This document shows positions 52,931 through 62,145 of a DNA stretch of 64,000 nt, piece by piece. A program made the translations under genes and the position numbers. The notes below the pieces were generated by a model, which was not told the DNA's origin, made no database searches, and worked only from the letters and a program-made list of their open reading frames with translations. Source of the stretch: Paramagnetospirillum marisnigri (GTDB taxonomy: Bacteria > Pseudomonadota > Alphaproteobacteria > Rhodospirillales > Magnetospirillaceae); NCBI RefSeq assembly GCF_001650715.1, contig NZ_LWQT01000098.1:124001-188000 (forward strand), read 5' to 3'. The first letter of the stretch is position 1; each line of letters opens with the position of its first letter.

Positions 52931-54880
52931 GTGTCCGAACTTTATCCGGTTCCCGCCGATTTCGCCGCCCGCGCCCATGTGGACGCCGCCGCCTATGACC
53001 GCCTGTATCCGGCCTCGGTGGCCGATCCCCAGGCTTATTGGCGCGAGCAGGCGGCCTTCCTCGACTGGATGCGGCCCTTCACCCAGGTCAGCGATACCCG
53101 CTTCGACCCCGAGGACCTGCGCATCCGCTGGTTCGCCGATGGGACCTTGAACGCCTCGGTCAACTGCGTCGACCGCCATTTGCCCGCCAAGGCGGACATT
53201 CCCGCCATCCTGTGGGAGGGCGACCGCCCCGGCGACAGCCGCACCGTCACCTGGGGCGAGCTTTCGGACAAGGTCAACCGCCTGGCCAATGTCCTGAGCG
53301 GCCTGGGCATTGCCAAGGGCGACGTGGTCACCATCTATCTGCCGGTGATCCCGGAAGCCTTCATCGCCATGATGGCCTGCGTGCGCATCGGCGCGGTGCA
53401 TTCGGTGGTCTTCTCGGGCTTTTCCGCCGAATCCCTGGCCAGCCGCATCGAGGATGCCGGGGCCAAGCTGCTGATCACCGCCGACGAGGGCTATCGCGGC
53501 GGCCGCACGGTGCCGCTGAAACGCAATGCCGACGAGGCGGTGGCCGGGCAGCCCAGCATCCGCCATGTGGTGGTGGTGCGACGCTCGGACGGCGCCGTCC
53601 CCTTCACCCCCGGCCGCGACGTCTGGTACCACGAGGCCCTGGCCGCCGCCGCGCCGTGGTGCGAGCCGGTGGAAATGGGGGCCGAGGACCCGCTGTTCAT
53701 CCTCTATACCTCGGGGTCCACCGGCAAGCCCAAGGGGCTGGTCCATACCACCGGCGGCTATCTGGTGCATGCCGGGACCTCGTGGCGGACCATTTTCGAC
53801 TGGCATGAGGGCGACATTTTCTGGTGCACCGCCGATGTGGGCTGGGTCACCGCCCATAGCTACAAGATCTACGGCCCGCTGCTGAACGGCGCCACCAGCG
53901 TCATGTTCGAGGGCGTGCCCAGTTGGCCGGATTCCTCGCGCTGGTGGTCCATCATCGAACGTCACCGGGTCAACATTTTCTATACCGCCCCCACCGCACT
54001 GCGCTCGCTGATGCGCGAAGGCGACGGACCGGTGCGCCGACACGACCTGTCCACCCTGCGGGTGCTGGGATCGGTGGGCGAGCCCATCAATCCCGAAGCC
54101 TGGCGCTGGTACCATACGGTGATCGGCGGCGGCCGCTGCCCCATCGTCGACACCTATTGGCAGACCGAGACCGGGGCGGTGCTGCTGACCCCCATTCCCG
54201 GCGCCGTAGCCAACAAGCCCGGCCGGGCGGGCAAGCCCTATTTCGGCATCACGCCGCGGGTGGTCGATGCCCAGGGCGGGGTGATCGACGGTCCCGGCGA
54301 GGGCAATATGTGCTTCGAGGGCTCGTGGCCCGGCCAGGCCCGCACCATCCTGGGCGACCATGACCGCTTCATCAGCACCTATTTCGCCCCCTTCCCCGGC
54401 CTGTTCTTCACCGGCGACGGCGTGCTGCGCGACGAGGACGGCTATTACTGCATCACCGGCCGGGTCGACGACGTCATCAATGTCTCGGGCCACCGGCTGG
54501 GCACGGTGGAGCTGGAAAGCGCCATCTCCTCCCATCCGGCGGTGGCGGAATCGGCGGTGGTGGGCTATCCCCACGAGGTCAAGGGCCAGGGCGTCTTCGC
54601 CTATGTCACCCTGAAGGACGGCATTCCCGCCACCGAGGATTTGCGCCGGGAAATCAAGGACAGCGTCCGCGCCCGCATCGGCGCCATCGCCAGCCCCGAC
54701 ATCATCCAATGGGCCCCGGCCCTGCCCAAGAACCGGGCGGGCAAGATCCTGCGCCGCATCCTGACCAAGGTGGCCGCCGACGATTTCCAGAATTTTGGCG
54801 ACACCTCGACCCTGGCCGATCCCGGCGTGGTGGACGACATCGTCCAGCGCCGCAAAGCCGACAAAGGCATTTATCTATAG
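52931..54880 (+). CDS. acs: Acetyl-CoA synthetase (AMP-forming)
   Basis: 649 residues, full length. GTG start (VSELYPVPADF). The AMP-binding motif ILYTSGSTGKPKGLVHTTGGY is at about 257-277, YWQTETG at about 411-417, FTGDGVLRDEDGYYCITGRVDDVINVSGHRL at about 494-524 and the acetylatable Lys in KNRAGKILRRIL. It activates acetate for the TCA cycle or glyoxylate bypass. Transcribed divergently from the MetY fusion; the 190-base gap contains a near-palindrome ACAACATGTGCACATTGTTG at about 52810-52829, a possible operator. Confidence 0.95.
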   Translation: MSELYPVPADFAARAHVDAAAYDRLYPASVADPQAYWREQAAFLDWMRPFTQVSDTRFDPEDLRIRWFADGTLNASVNCVDRHLPAKADIPAILWEGDRPGDSRTVTWGELSDKVNRLANVLSGLGIAKGDVVTIYLPVIPEAFIAMMACVRIGAVHSVVFSGFSAESLASRIEDAGAKLLITADEGYRGGRTVPLKRNADEAVAGQPSIRHVVVVRRSDGAVPFTPGRDVWYHEALAAAAPWCEPVEMGAEDPLFILYTSGSTGKPKGLVHTTGGYLVHAGTSWRTIFDWHEGDIFWCTADVGWVTAHSYKIYGPLLNGATSVMFEGVPSWPDSSRWWSIIERHRVNIFYTAPTALRSLMREGDGPVRRHDLSTLRVLGSVGEPINPEAWRWYHTVIGGGRCPIVDTYWQTETGAVLLTPIPGAVANKPGRAGKPYFGITPRVVDAQGGVIDGPGEGNMCFEGSWPGQARTILGDHDRFISTYFAPFPGLFFTGDGVLRDEDGYYCITGRVDDVINVSGHRLGTVELESAISSHPAVAESAVVGYPHEVKGQGVFAYVTLKDGIPATEDLRREIKDSVRARIGAIASPDIIQWAPALPKNRAGKILRRILTKVAADDFQNFGDTSTLADPGVVDDIVQRRKADKGIYL

Positions 54881-54936
54881 ACTTTGTGTTGTATAACGTA
54901 TATCAACATGGAAACGCTGTATTAACAGGAGAGCCG

Positions 54937-55920
54937 ATGATGTGGAGTGCCAAGCAGGTTGCCCGGACGGTGATGGCGGGCCTGATCGCCCTGGGTGCGG
55001 CGGGCAAGGCCCAGGCCGCCGACAAGGTCGAGGAACTGACCCTGGACTACGCCTATTACAATCCGGTCAGCCTGGTGCTGAAGAACAAGGGTTGGCTTGA
55101 GGAAGAGCTGAAGAAGGACGGCATCAAGGTCAAGTGGGTGCTGTCGCTGGGCTCGAACAAGGCGCTGGAATTCCTCAACGCCAAGAGCCTGGATTTCGGC
55201 TCGTCGGCCGGTGCCGCCGCCCTGCTCGCCCGCATCAACGGCAATCCGGTGAAGTCGGTCTATGTCTACTCCAAGCCGGAATGGACCGCCCTGGTCGCCG
55301 CCAAGGGCAGCCCGATCCAGAAGGTCTCCGACCTGAAGGGCAAGCGCATCGCCGCCACCCGCGGCACCGATCCGCACATCTTCCTGCTGCGCACCCTGGC
55401 CGAGAACGGCCTGACCGAGAAGGACCTGAAGGTGGTGCTGCTGCAGCACCAGGACGGCAAGCTGGCCCTGTTGAAGGGCGACGTGGACGCCTGGGCCGGT
55501 CTCGACCCGCTGATGGCCCAGGCCGAGGTCGACGACGGCGCCAAGCTGTTCTACCGCAACGCCGAGATCAACACCTGGGGCGTGCTCAACACCCGCGAGG
55601 ACTTCGCCAGCGCTCATCCCGAGCTGGTGGCCAAGGTGATCGGCGCCTATGAGAAGGCTCGCGCCCACGCCATCGCCAATCCCGACGAGTTGAAGAAGAT
55701 CATCGCCGAATCGGCCAAGCTGACCGAGGCGGTGGCCGCCCGCCAGCTGGAGCGCACCGACCTGTCCACCGCCGCCATCGGCCCACGCCAGCAAAAGACC
55801 ATCGAGGCCGCCGGCATCGCCCTGCAGAAGGAAGGTGTCATCGCCGCCGACGTGAATGTTCCCTCGGTGGCCGCCGCCCTGGTAGACTCCTCCTTCGTGA
55901 CCAAGCTGGGCGTGAAGTAA
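54937..55920 (+). CDS. ssuA: Aliphatic sulfonate/taurine-type ABC transporter substrate-binding protein
   Basis: 327 residues. Signal peptide (MMWSAKQVARTVMAGLIALGAAGKAQA-AD), then LDYAYYNPVSLVLKNKGWLEEELKKDG, VKWVLSLGSNKALEFLNAKSLDFGSSAGAAAL and KRIAATRGTDPHIFLLRTL, typical of SsuA/TauA receptors. ATG 54937 follows AGGAGAG. It is the first gene of ssuA-ssuC-ssuB. A near-palindrome at 54888-54907 (GTTGTATAACGTATATCAAC) in the short upstream gap may be its operator. The exact sulfonate cannot be told from sequence; no ssuD monooxygenase lies nearby. Confidence 0.87.
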   Translation: MMWSAKQVARTVMAGLIALGAAGKAQAADKVEELTLDYAYYNPVSLVLKNKGWLEEELKKDGIKVKWVLSLGSNKALEFLNAKSLDFGSSAGAAALLARINGNPVKSVYVYSKPEWTALVAAKGSPIQKVSDLKGKRIAATRGTDPHIFLLRTLAENGLTEKDLKVVLLQHQDGKLALLKGDVDAWAGLDPLMAQAEVDDGAKLFYRNAEINTWGVLNTREDFASAHPELVAKVIGAYEKARAHAIANPDELKKIIAESAKLTEAVAARQLERTDLSTAAIGPRQQKTIEAAGIALQKEGVIAADVNVPSVAAALVDSSFVTKLGVK

Positions 55921-55930
55921 GGACATCTTC

Positions 55931-56749
55931 GTGAGTGATCTTCAGGAAAACGCCCCCGTCGCCTCTGGCGGCGGGGGTTTCGCCTCCCTCGGACGCGGTG
56001 GACTGGGGCTGATTCTCCCCATTGGCCTCGCCCTGGGCTGGGAAGTGGCGGTGGCGCTGCACTGGGCCGATGGCCGCCTGCTGCCGACGCCGTCCAAGGT
56101 CTTCGCCACCCTGTGGGCTTTGGGCGTCGATGGCACCCTGCCCGGCCATCTGTGGGCCACCCTGCACCGGGTGGCGCTGGGCTTCTTGTTCGGCGTGACG
56201 GCGGGGACCCTACTGGGCGCGGTGTCGGGCTACTGGACCCTGGCGCGCCGCCTGCTGGACCCTACCTTGCAAGCGCTGCGCAACATCCCCTCCATCGCCT
56301 GGGTGCCCATGTTTATCCTGTGGTTCGGCATCTTCGAGACCTCGAAGGTGATCCTGATCGCGGTGGGCGTGTTCTTCCCCATCTATCTCGCCCTGACCAG
56401 CGCCATCCTGGGCGTCGACCGCAAGCTGGTGGAGGTGGGACGCATCTTCCGTTTCTCCCACCGCGAGATGATCACCCGCATCCTGCTGCCCGCCACCCTG
56501 CCCTCCTATATCGTCTCGCTGCGCGCCGGTCTCGGCCTCGGCTGGATGTTCGTGGTCGCCGCCGAATTCATGGGCGCCGAGGAGGGCCTGGGCTTCCTGC
56601 TGGTGGACGGCCAGCAGACCGGGCGGCCCGCCACCATCCTGGCCTCCATCACCGCCTTCGCCATCCTGGGCAAGACCACGGATTGGCTGCTGGCGCTGTT
56701 GTCCGCCCGCGCCCTGCGCTGGCAGGACAGCTTCAAGCCCGCGGAGTAG
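55931..56749 (+). CDS. ssuC: Sulfonate ABC transporter permease
   Basis: 272 residues with six hydrophobic segments and the BPD_transp_1 loop (VEVGRIFRFSHREMITRILLPATLPSYIVSLRAGLGLGWMFVVAAE). GTG start at 55931, 10 bases after ssuA. It ends 4 bases before ssuB. The N-terminal Gly/Pro-rich cytoplasmic tail (about 25 residues) is common in this family. Confidence 0.92.
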   Translation: MSDLQENAPVASGGGGFASLGRGGLGLILPIGLALGWEVAVALHWADGRLLPTPSKVFATLWALGVDGTLPGHLWATLHRVALGFLFGVTAGTLLGAVSGYWTLARRLLDPTLQALRNIPSIAWVPMFILWFGIFETSKVILIAVGVFFPIYLALTSAILGVDRKLVEVGRIFRFSHREMITRILLPATLPSYIVSLRAGLGLGWMFVVAAEFMGAEEGLGFLLVDGQQTGRPATILASITAFAILGKTTDWLLALLSARALRWQDSFKPAE

Positions 56750-56753
56750 GCCC

Positions 56754-57524
56754 ATGCTCGACCTCGTTTCCCTGTCCAAGCGCTATCCCAACGGCCTGCT
56801 GGCCCTGGAAGGCCTCAGCCTGTCGGTGGCGCCGGGCGAGATTCTCGCCATCGTCGGCGGCTCGGGCTGCGGCAAGAGCACCCTGTTGCGCCTGATCTCC
56901 GGTCTCGACGCCCCGACTTCGGGCCGCGCCAGCCTGGACGGCACGCCGCTGACCGCGCCGCGTCCAGAAATCGGCATGGTGTTCCAGGAACCCCGGCTGA
57001 TGCCATGGCTGAGCATCGACGACAATGTGGGCTTCGGCATCCGCCACCTGCCCGCCTCCGAGCAGAAGAGCCGCATCAATGAGGCCCTGGCACGGGTGGG
57101 CCTTGCTTCCCATGCCGGTCATTGGCCACGCGAGCTGTCGGGGGGACAAGCCCAGCGGGTCGCCCTGGCCCGCGCCCTGGTGGGACGGCCGCAGGTTTTG
57201 CTGCTTGACGAGCCCTTCAGTGCCCTGGATGCCCTGACCCGTGCCGATCTCCAGGACCATCTGCTGGAGTTGTGGCATTACGACCGCCCCACCATGATCC
57301 TGGTGACCCACGACATCGAGGAGGCGCTGGTGCTGGCCGACCGCATCGTGGTGATGCAGCCCAATCCCGGCCGAATCCGGGTCGAGGTGACGCCCCATCT
57401 GGCGCGGCCGCGCGACCGCCTCGACCACGAATTCCAGGAATGGAAGTACAAGTTGCTGGCGGAACTGGACCATGCGTCACGGCCGCCGGGGGGCGAGGAA
57501 CTCTCCCCCGCCGCCGCCATTTAA
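56754..57524 (+). CDS. ssuB: Sulfonate ABC transporter ATP-binding protein
   Basis: 256 residues. Walker A GGSGCGKSTLLR at about 35-46, Q-loop FQEPRLMPWL, signature LSGGQAQRVALARAL, Walker B VLLLDEPFSALD and switch His in LVTHDIEEAL. The C-terminal region has the VEVTPHLARPRDR pattern common in SsuB/TauB proteins. Third gene of the operon. Confidence 0.93.
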   Translation: MLDLVSLSKRYPNGLLALEGLSLSVAPGEILAIVGGSGCGKSTLLRLISGLDAPTSGRASLDGTPLTAPRPEIGMVFQEPRLMPWLSIDDNVGFGIRHLPASEQKSRINEALARVGLASHAGHWPRELSGGQAQRVALARALVGRPQVLLLDEPFSALDALTRADLQDHLLELWHYDRPTMILVTHDIEEALVLADRIVVMQPNPGRIRVEVTPHLARPRDRLDHEFQEWKYKLLAELDHASRPPGGEELSPAAAI

Positions 57525-57564
57525 CGTCTGCCCGAGTCGAGTTGAATCCCCCTTTACATCGTCA

Positions 57565-57615
57565 TGCCCGGACGTGACCCGGGCATCCACGGACCCCCGG
57601 GTCAAGCCCGGGGGT
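57565..57615. repeat. Dispersed CCCGGG-rich double hairpin
   Basis: Two adjacent stems: TGCCCGG (57565-57571) with CCGGGCA (57579-57585), and ACCCCCGGG (57593-57601) with CCCGGGGGT (57607-57615). The sequence GTCATGCCCGGACTTG-like is a very common alphaproteobacterial intergenic repeat. It separates ssuB from the OsmC gene. Confidence 0.75.
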
Positions 57616-57641
57616 GACGGGAACGGAGAACGGAGACCACC

Positions 57642-58154
57642 ATGAACGCCGATGACCTGCGCGCCCTGCAAGCCCCCATCAAGGACAAGTACAAAGTCGA
57701 CCCCGCTACGGCGGTAATCACCCTGAAGGCCAAGGGTGAACTGGACGGGGAAGGTATCGCCTGCAAGGTCGATACTGGCCGCGCCCTGGTGGAGGCCGGT
57801 CTGCACCCCGCCACCGGCGGCAGCGGCATGCAGGCCTGTTCCGGCGACATGCTGCTGGAAGCGCTGGTGGCCTGTGCCGGGGTGACCCTGAAGGCGGTGG
57901 CCACCGCCATCGGCTTCGAGTTGAAGGGCGGCAGCGTCTCGGCCGAGGGCGACCTGGACTTCCGCGGCACCCTGGGGGTGGCCAAGGACGCCCCGGTGGG
58001 ATTCGGCCAGATCCGCCTGCGCTTCGACCTCGACACCACCGAGCCGCAGGAGCGCATCGACCAGCTGACCAAGCTGACCGAACGCTATTGCGTGGTGTTC
58101 CAGACCCTGGCCAAGCCGCCGCAGCTGACCCTGGCCGTCGCCGCCCATGGCTGA
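57642..58154 (+). CDS. OsmC-family protein
   Basis: 170 residues. OsmC/Ohr-fold proteins reduce organic hydroperoxides through a Cys pair. The first Cys is present in a typical setting (GGSGMQACSGDMLLEALVACAGVTLKAVA), and a second Cys lies in the ALVACAG helix, the usual OsmC position. The C-terminus has the ITKL-like DQLTKLTERYCVVFQTL. The gene sits after the sulfonate transporter and overlaps the MetC-like gene by 8 bases, so a role in sulfur or thiol metabolism or protection is plausible. Confidence 0.85.
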   Translation: MNADDLRALQAPIKDKYKVDPATAVITLKAKGELDGEGIACKVDTGRALVEAGLHPATGGSGMQACSGDMLLEALVACAGVTLKAVATAIGFELKGGSVSAEGDLDFRGTLGVAKDAPVGFGQIRLRFDLDTTEPQERIDQLTKLTERYCVVFQTLAKPPQLTLAVAAHG

Positions 58155-59298
58155 GGTGCCACCCCGGCGGCCCGAGACCCTGGCCGCCACCGCCCTAGGG
58201 CATGAGGACGCGGCGACGGGAGCCCTGATCCCGCCGCTGCATCCCAGCACCACCTTTCGCCGCGACGCCGATCTGGGCTATGGGCGCGGGCGGGTCTATG
58301 CCCGGGCCGACAACCCTACCTTCGACGCCGCCGCCGAGTTGCTGAGCGCCCTGGAGGGCGGCGAGCAGACCCTGCTGTTCGCCTCGGGCATGGCGGCGGC
58401 TACCGCCGTCTTCCTGTCCCTGTCCCCCGGCGACCATGTGGTGGTGCCCCGGGTGATGTATTGGGGGCTGCGGTCCTGGCTGCTCGGCTTCGCCAGCCGC
58501 TGGGGCCTGGAGGTGGAAGGCGTCGACGCCGAGGACCTGGACGCCGTCCGCGCCGCCCTGAAGCCCAGCCGCACCCGGCTGGTCTGGCTGGAAAGCCCCG
58601 CCAATCCCCTGTGGGGGATCAGCGACATCGCCGCCATCGCCGAACTGGCGCACCGGGCGGGGGCAAGGCTGGCGGTGGATTCCACCGTGGCAACGCCGGT
58701 GCTGACCCGGCCGCTGGAACTGGGCGCCGATCTGGTGATGCATTCCGCCACCAAATACCTCAACGGCCATTCCGACGTGGTGGCGGGCACCCTGACCACC
58801 CGCAGCAAGGACGAGGACTGGGACCGCATCAAGGCGGTGCAGAGCCAGAACGGCGCCATTCTCGGCACTTTCGAAGCCTGGCTGCTGCAACGCGGCCTGC
58901 GCACCCTGTTTCCCCGGGTTCAATGGCAGTGCCGTAGCACCCTCGACCTCGCCCAGCGGCTCGCCGCCCATCCCCGGGTCGCCGAGGTGCTCTATCCCGG
59001 CCTGCCCGACTTCCCCGGCCACGCCCTGGCGGCCCGCCAGATGACCGGCGGCTTCGGCGGCATGCTGTCCATCCGGGTCAAGGGCGGCGAGGCCGCCGCC
59101 GTGGCCGTGGCCGCCAGGGTCGGGCTGTGGAAGCCCGCTACCTCGCTGGGCGGGGTGGAAAGCCTGATCGAACACCGCGCCAGCATCGAGGGGCCGACCT
59201 CGCCGGTTCCCACCGATCTGCTGCGTCTGTCGGTGGGGCTGGAAGCCGTCGACGACCTATGGGCCGACCTGGATCAAGCACTGGACTCAAGCCGCTAA
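58147..59298 (+). CDS. Trans-sulfuration PLP enzyme (cystathionine beta-lyase/gamma-synthase family)
   Basis: 383 residues. Conserved blocks: PPLHPSTTFRRD, YGRGRVYARADNPTFDAAAELLSALEGGE, WLESPANPLWGISDIAAIAELAH, VDSTVATPVLTRPLELGADLVMHSATKYLNGHSDVVAG with the PLP Lys at about 204, and SLGGVESLIEHRAS with LRLSVGLE. The family includes cystathionine beta-lyase (MetC), gamma-synthase and related lyases, and sequence alone does not separate them. SLGGVESL favours a lyase/synthase type. It is coupled to the OsmC gene by an 8-base overlap. Confidence 0.88.
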   Translation: MAEVPPRRPETLAATALGHEDAATGALIPPLHPSTTFRRDADLGYGRGRVYARADNPTFDAAAELLSALEGGEQTLLFASGMAAATAVFLSLSPGDHVVVPRVMYWGLRSWLLGFASRWGLEVEGVDAEDLDAVRAALKPSRTRLVWLESPANPLWGISDIAAIAELAHRAGARLAVDSTVATPVLTRPLELGADLVMHSATKYLNGHSDVVAGTLTTRSKDEDWDRIKAVQSQNGAILGTFEAWLLQRGLRTLFPRVQWQCRSTLDLAQRLAAHPRVAEVLYPGLPDFPGHALAARQMTGGFGGMLSIRVKGGEAAAVAVAARVGLWKPATSLGGVESLIEHRASIEGPTSPVPTDLLRLSVGLEAVDDLWADLDQALDSSR

Positions 59299-59308
59299 AA
59301 AACTCCCG

Positions 59309-59953
59309 TCACGCTCTGGCGGCCGCGGGGCTTGCACTTCCCATATCCTCAAGATCGAGAGCCATGCGGACCAGTGCCGACAGGCTTTCCGCCGCCATCT
59401 TGTCCATGACCCGGGCGCGGTGGATTTCCACGGTCCGGACGCTGATTGCCAACTGCGCCGCCGCGGCCTTGTTGGACAGGCCCAACACCACCAGATCCAT
59501 GACCTCGCGCTCTCGCGGGGTCAACTGCTCGGCCCGCGCCTTGACACCTTCGCGGCGACGGCGGTCGAGATAGGCCTTGGCCCCCTTGTCCAGGGCAAGC
59601 GAGACGGCGTTCAGCAGGACCGTATCCTCGAACGGCTTTTCGATGAAATCGGCGGCGCCCTCCTTCAGGGCCTGCACCGCCATGGCCACATGGGCATGGC
59701 CGGTGATGACCACCAGGGGAATCGACAGGCCTTGCTGATTGAAATAGCGCAACAAATCCAGGCCGCTCATCCCCGGCATGCGCACATCGGCGACGACGCA
59801 TCCCGGCCGGGACAGATCGGTCGTGGCCAGGAAGCTCTCGGCATCAGCATGGGCCCGGCTGACCATACCCGCCGAGTCCAGCAGCATGACCAATGAGTCC
59901 CGAACACCCTGGTCATCGTCGATGACATGAATTACAGCCCCATCCATCCCCAT
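59309..59953 (-). CDS. FixJ-type response regulator (LuxR output)
   Basis: 214 residues. Receiver with VIHVIDDDQGVRDSLVMLLDSAG, phospho-acceptor in VVADVRMPGMSG, TGHAHVAMAVQALKEGAADFIEKPFED, then a LuxR/NarL-type helix-turn-helix (LTPREREVMDLVVLGLSNKAAAAQLAISVRTVEIHRARVMDKM). It is encoded 12 bases downstream of the MASE1-type kinase and is its likely partner. The C-terminal SPAAARA tail is not part of the domain. Confidence 0.92.
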   Translation of the reverse strand: MGMDGAVIHVIDDDQGVRDSLVMLLDSAGMVSRAHADAESFLATTDLSRPGCVVADVRMPGMSGLDLLRYFNQQGLSIPLVVITGHAHVAMAVQALKEGAADFIEKPFEDTVLLNAVSLALDKGAKAYLDRRRREGVKARAEQLTPREREVMDLVVLGLSNKAAAAQLAISVRTVEIHRARVMDKMAAESLSALVRMALDLEDMGSASPAAARA

Positions 59954-59965
59954 ACCCGCCTGAAA

Positions 59966-61543
59966 CTAATCCTCTGCCCGGGGCAAGGTGAAACGGAACA
60001 CGCAACCGCCACGCCCGCGCTCGGCCAACCACAGCCGACCTCCGTGCGCCTCTATGATAGTACGACTTATGGACAGGCCCAAGCCCATGCCAGAGGTCTT
60101 GGTCGTATTAAATGGTTGGTATAGGCGGGCCGCAAGTTCATCGCTCATTCCAGGGCCGCTATCCGACACCGAGACCTCCACCGCCCCGTCCTCGCCGCCG
60201 CGAAGGGTAATGACGATCTGACGGCGTCGGCCCGCCCTCTCCGCCAAGGCATCGACGGCGTTGCTGATCAGGTTGACCAGCACCTGCTGAATCTGGATCG
60301 CATCCACCATCACCATCGTGCCGACAAGGTGGTTCACCACCTCCATCCGCACCGCCAGGCGGTCGCAATCGATCCGGGTCAGTTCGATGGCCTCGGCCAC
60401 CAGATCGGTGATGGCGTGGGGGTGGCGGTCAAGTTCGCCGCGCCCGATGAAATCGCGCAGGCTTTGGATGATCTTGCCCGCCCGCTCGGCCTGGGCGGCG
60501 ACGCCATCAAGGGCTTGGCGGACTTTCTGGGGGTCGCAGTCAGGCTGGGTCATCAGGCGTTGCGTCGCGCGGGTATAGTTCATGACCGCCGCCAGGGGTT
60601 GGTTGATCTCATGCGCCATGGCCGCCGCCATCTCCCCCGCCGTCGACAGGCGGGCATAGCTGGCCTGCCGGTCGAGGTGATCGCGCAAGGTCGCCTCTGC
60701 CCGACGGCGCCCCGTCACCGCCGCTCCCAGGAACAAGGTCGACACGGTCAAGGACAGCATGCGGAACTGGTAGGCGGTGATGGCCTGGACATTGGACACC
60801 ACGGCGACAAAGGCGAAGGCGATCCCGATCTGCATCACCATGTTGATCAGCACCGCCCCCGTCAGGCCGAAGCGCGAGGCAACCCAGATGGCCGGCAGGA
60901 ACAGCAGGAAAAATAGCTGCAGCCCCCCTTCCGACATCCGCTGGATGTTGAGCACGAGAATCGCGCCAACGAGCAGCGTCTGTACGGCAATTTCCAGCAA
61001 CATCGCCCGGGGAGGCAGCCGGATGCCATCGCGCAGCACCAGGATGGCGCTGGTCACCACCATGACGCCGACCATGTCGCCAATCCAGGATGCCGCCATG
61101 ACCGGCATAAGCTTCGCGACGGTGATTTCGCCCAGCGCCAGAAGCTCTTCCAATTGCAGCAGCGAATGAACCAGGGCGGCTAAGGCCGCCACCATCACCA
61201 CGGTGAACAGGTCGCGGAATGTGGACAGATCGGTTCTGATTCTGCGGCGCAGGAACTGGGCCGCCCCGCCCCAAACCACCATCATGACGGCTGTTTCCAG
61301 CAGCAATTCCCATAAAGGGATTGTGGTGGGACAGAACAGGTGGGTGCCGACGACTTCGCCGATCAGCACCATCGGCGCAAACCGCCACCCCCCCATCAGC
61401 AGGGCGGCGAAACCGATGCCGGTGGACGGGTCCCACGGCACCATGCCGTGGGGTTCCATGGTCTGGAAATGCTCGACATATTCCAGGGCGAGATACATGA
61501 CGAGCAGGACCAGGGCGCTCCGCAGGGTCGGCGGCGATCTCAT
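59966..61543 (-). CDS. Histidine kinase with multi-pass membrane sensor
   Basis: 525 residues. About eight hydrophobic segments fill residues 5-280 (MASE1-like). The histidine box GEMAAAMAHEINQPLAAVMNYTRATQRLM has the phospho-His at about 304, and the ATPase has VNLISNAVDAL, DSGPGMSD and TSGMGLGLSISRTIIEAHGG. The HisKA box (AHEINQPLAAV) is of the FixL/DctS class, matching the FixJ-type partner. It starts inside the stop of the upstream regulator (ATGA). The membrane region suggests a lipid- or gas-linked signal, but the ligand is unknown. Confidence 0.9.
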   Translation of the reverse strand: MRSPPTLRSALVLLVMYLALEYVEHFQTMEPHGMVPWDPSTGIGFAALLMGGWRFAPMVLIGEVVGTHLFCPTTIPLWELLLETAVMMVVWGGAAQFLRRRIRTDLSTFRDLFTVVMVAALAALVHSLLQLEELLALGEITVAKLMPVMAASWIGDMVGVMVVTSAILVLRDGIRLPPRAMLLEIAVQTLLVGAILVLNIQRMSEGGLQLFFLLFLPAIWVASRFGLTGAVLINMVMQIGIAFAFVAVVSNVQAITAYQFRMLSLTVSTLFLGAAVTGRRRAEATLRDHLDRQASYARLSTAGEMAAAMAHEINQPLAAVMNYTRATQRLMTQPDCDPQKVRQALDGVAAQAERAGKIIQSLRDFIGRGELDRHPHAITDLVAEAIELTRIDCDRLAVRMEVVNHLVGTMVMVDAIQIQQVLVNLISNAVDALAERAGRRRQIVITLRGGEDGAVEVSVSDSGPGMSDELAARLYQPFNTTKTSGMGLGLSISRTIIEAHGGRLWLAERGRGGCVFRFTLPRAED

Positions 61544-62145
61544 CCGCGTTTCTGCGACAGCAGTTGCGCCAGTTCCACGGCGGTCCGCACCCCCATCTTT
61601 TCGAAGACGTGGGAGCGGTGCACCTCCACCGTGCGCATGGTGATGCCCAGGTCATCGGCGATCACCTTGTTGAGCTTGCCCGCCAGGACCAGATCCATCA
61701 CCTGACGTTCGCGCAAGGTGAGCGCCGCCAGCCTGGAGGCCAGCGATGCGGCGTCGGCTTCGCTTTCGCGTTGCTTGGCGACCCAGGTCAAGGCGTCGAT
61801 CACCCGATCCACCAGATCATTGTCGTTGAACGGCTTCTCGACGAAGTCGCGCGCCCCCTTCTTCAGGGCCCCCACCGCCATGGGCACATCGCCATGGCCG
61901 GTCAGGAAGATCACCTGCAGGCGCGAGCCGCGCTCCAGCAGATGCTCGAACAGCTCCAGCCCGGTCATGCCCTCCATGCGGATGTCCAGCACCATGCAGC
62001 CGCGCCGGTCCTCGGTCCAATCCGCCAGGAAGGCTTCGGCGGAGTCGAAGGTTTCCGCCTGGATTCCCCGCGACTGGAACAGCCAGCCCAGCGCGTCGCG
62101 GATGGCCTCGTCGTCATCGACGATATAAACCGCGCCCTCGGTCAT
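61540..62145 (-). CDS. FixJ-type response regulator, DctR-like
   Basis: 201 residues. AVYIVDDDEAIRDALGWLFQSRGIQAETF is characteristic of the DctR regulators of C4-dicarboxylate transport in Rhodobacter-type bacteria. Receiver with MVLDIRMEGMTG, TGHGDVPMAVGALKKGARDFVEKPFND, and a LuxR-type HTH (LTLRERQVMDLVLAGKLNKVIADDLGITMRTVEVHRSHVFEKMGV). ATG 62145 overlaps the kinase stop and its own stop overlaps the next kinase start, so four genes form one unit. Confidence 0.9.
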   Translation of the reverse strand: MTEGAVYIVDDDEAIRDALGWLFQSRGIQAETFDSAEAFLADWTEDRRGCMVLDIRMEGMTGLELFEHLLERGSRLQVIFLTGHGDVPMAVGALKKGARDFVEKPFNDNDLVDRVIDALTWVAKQRESEADAASLASRLAALTLRERQVMDLVLAGKLNKVIADDLGITMRTVEVHRSHVFEKMGVRTAVELAQLLSQKRG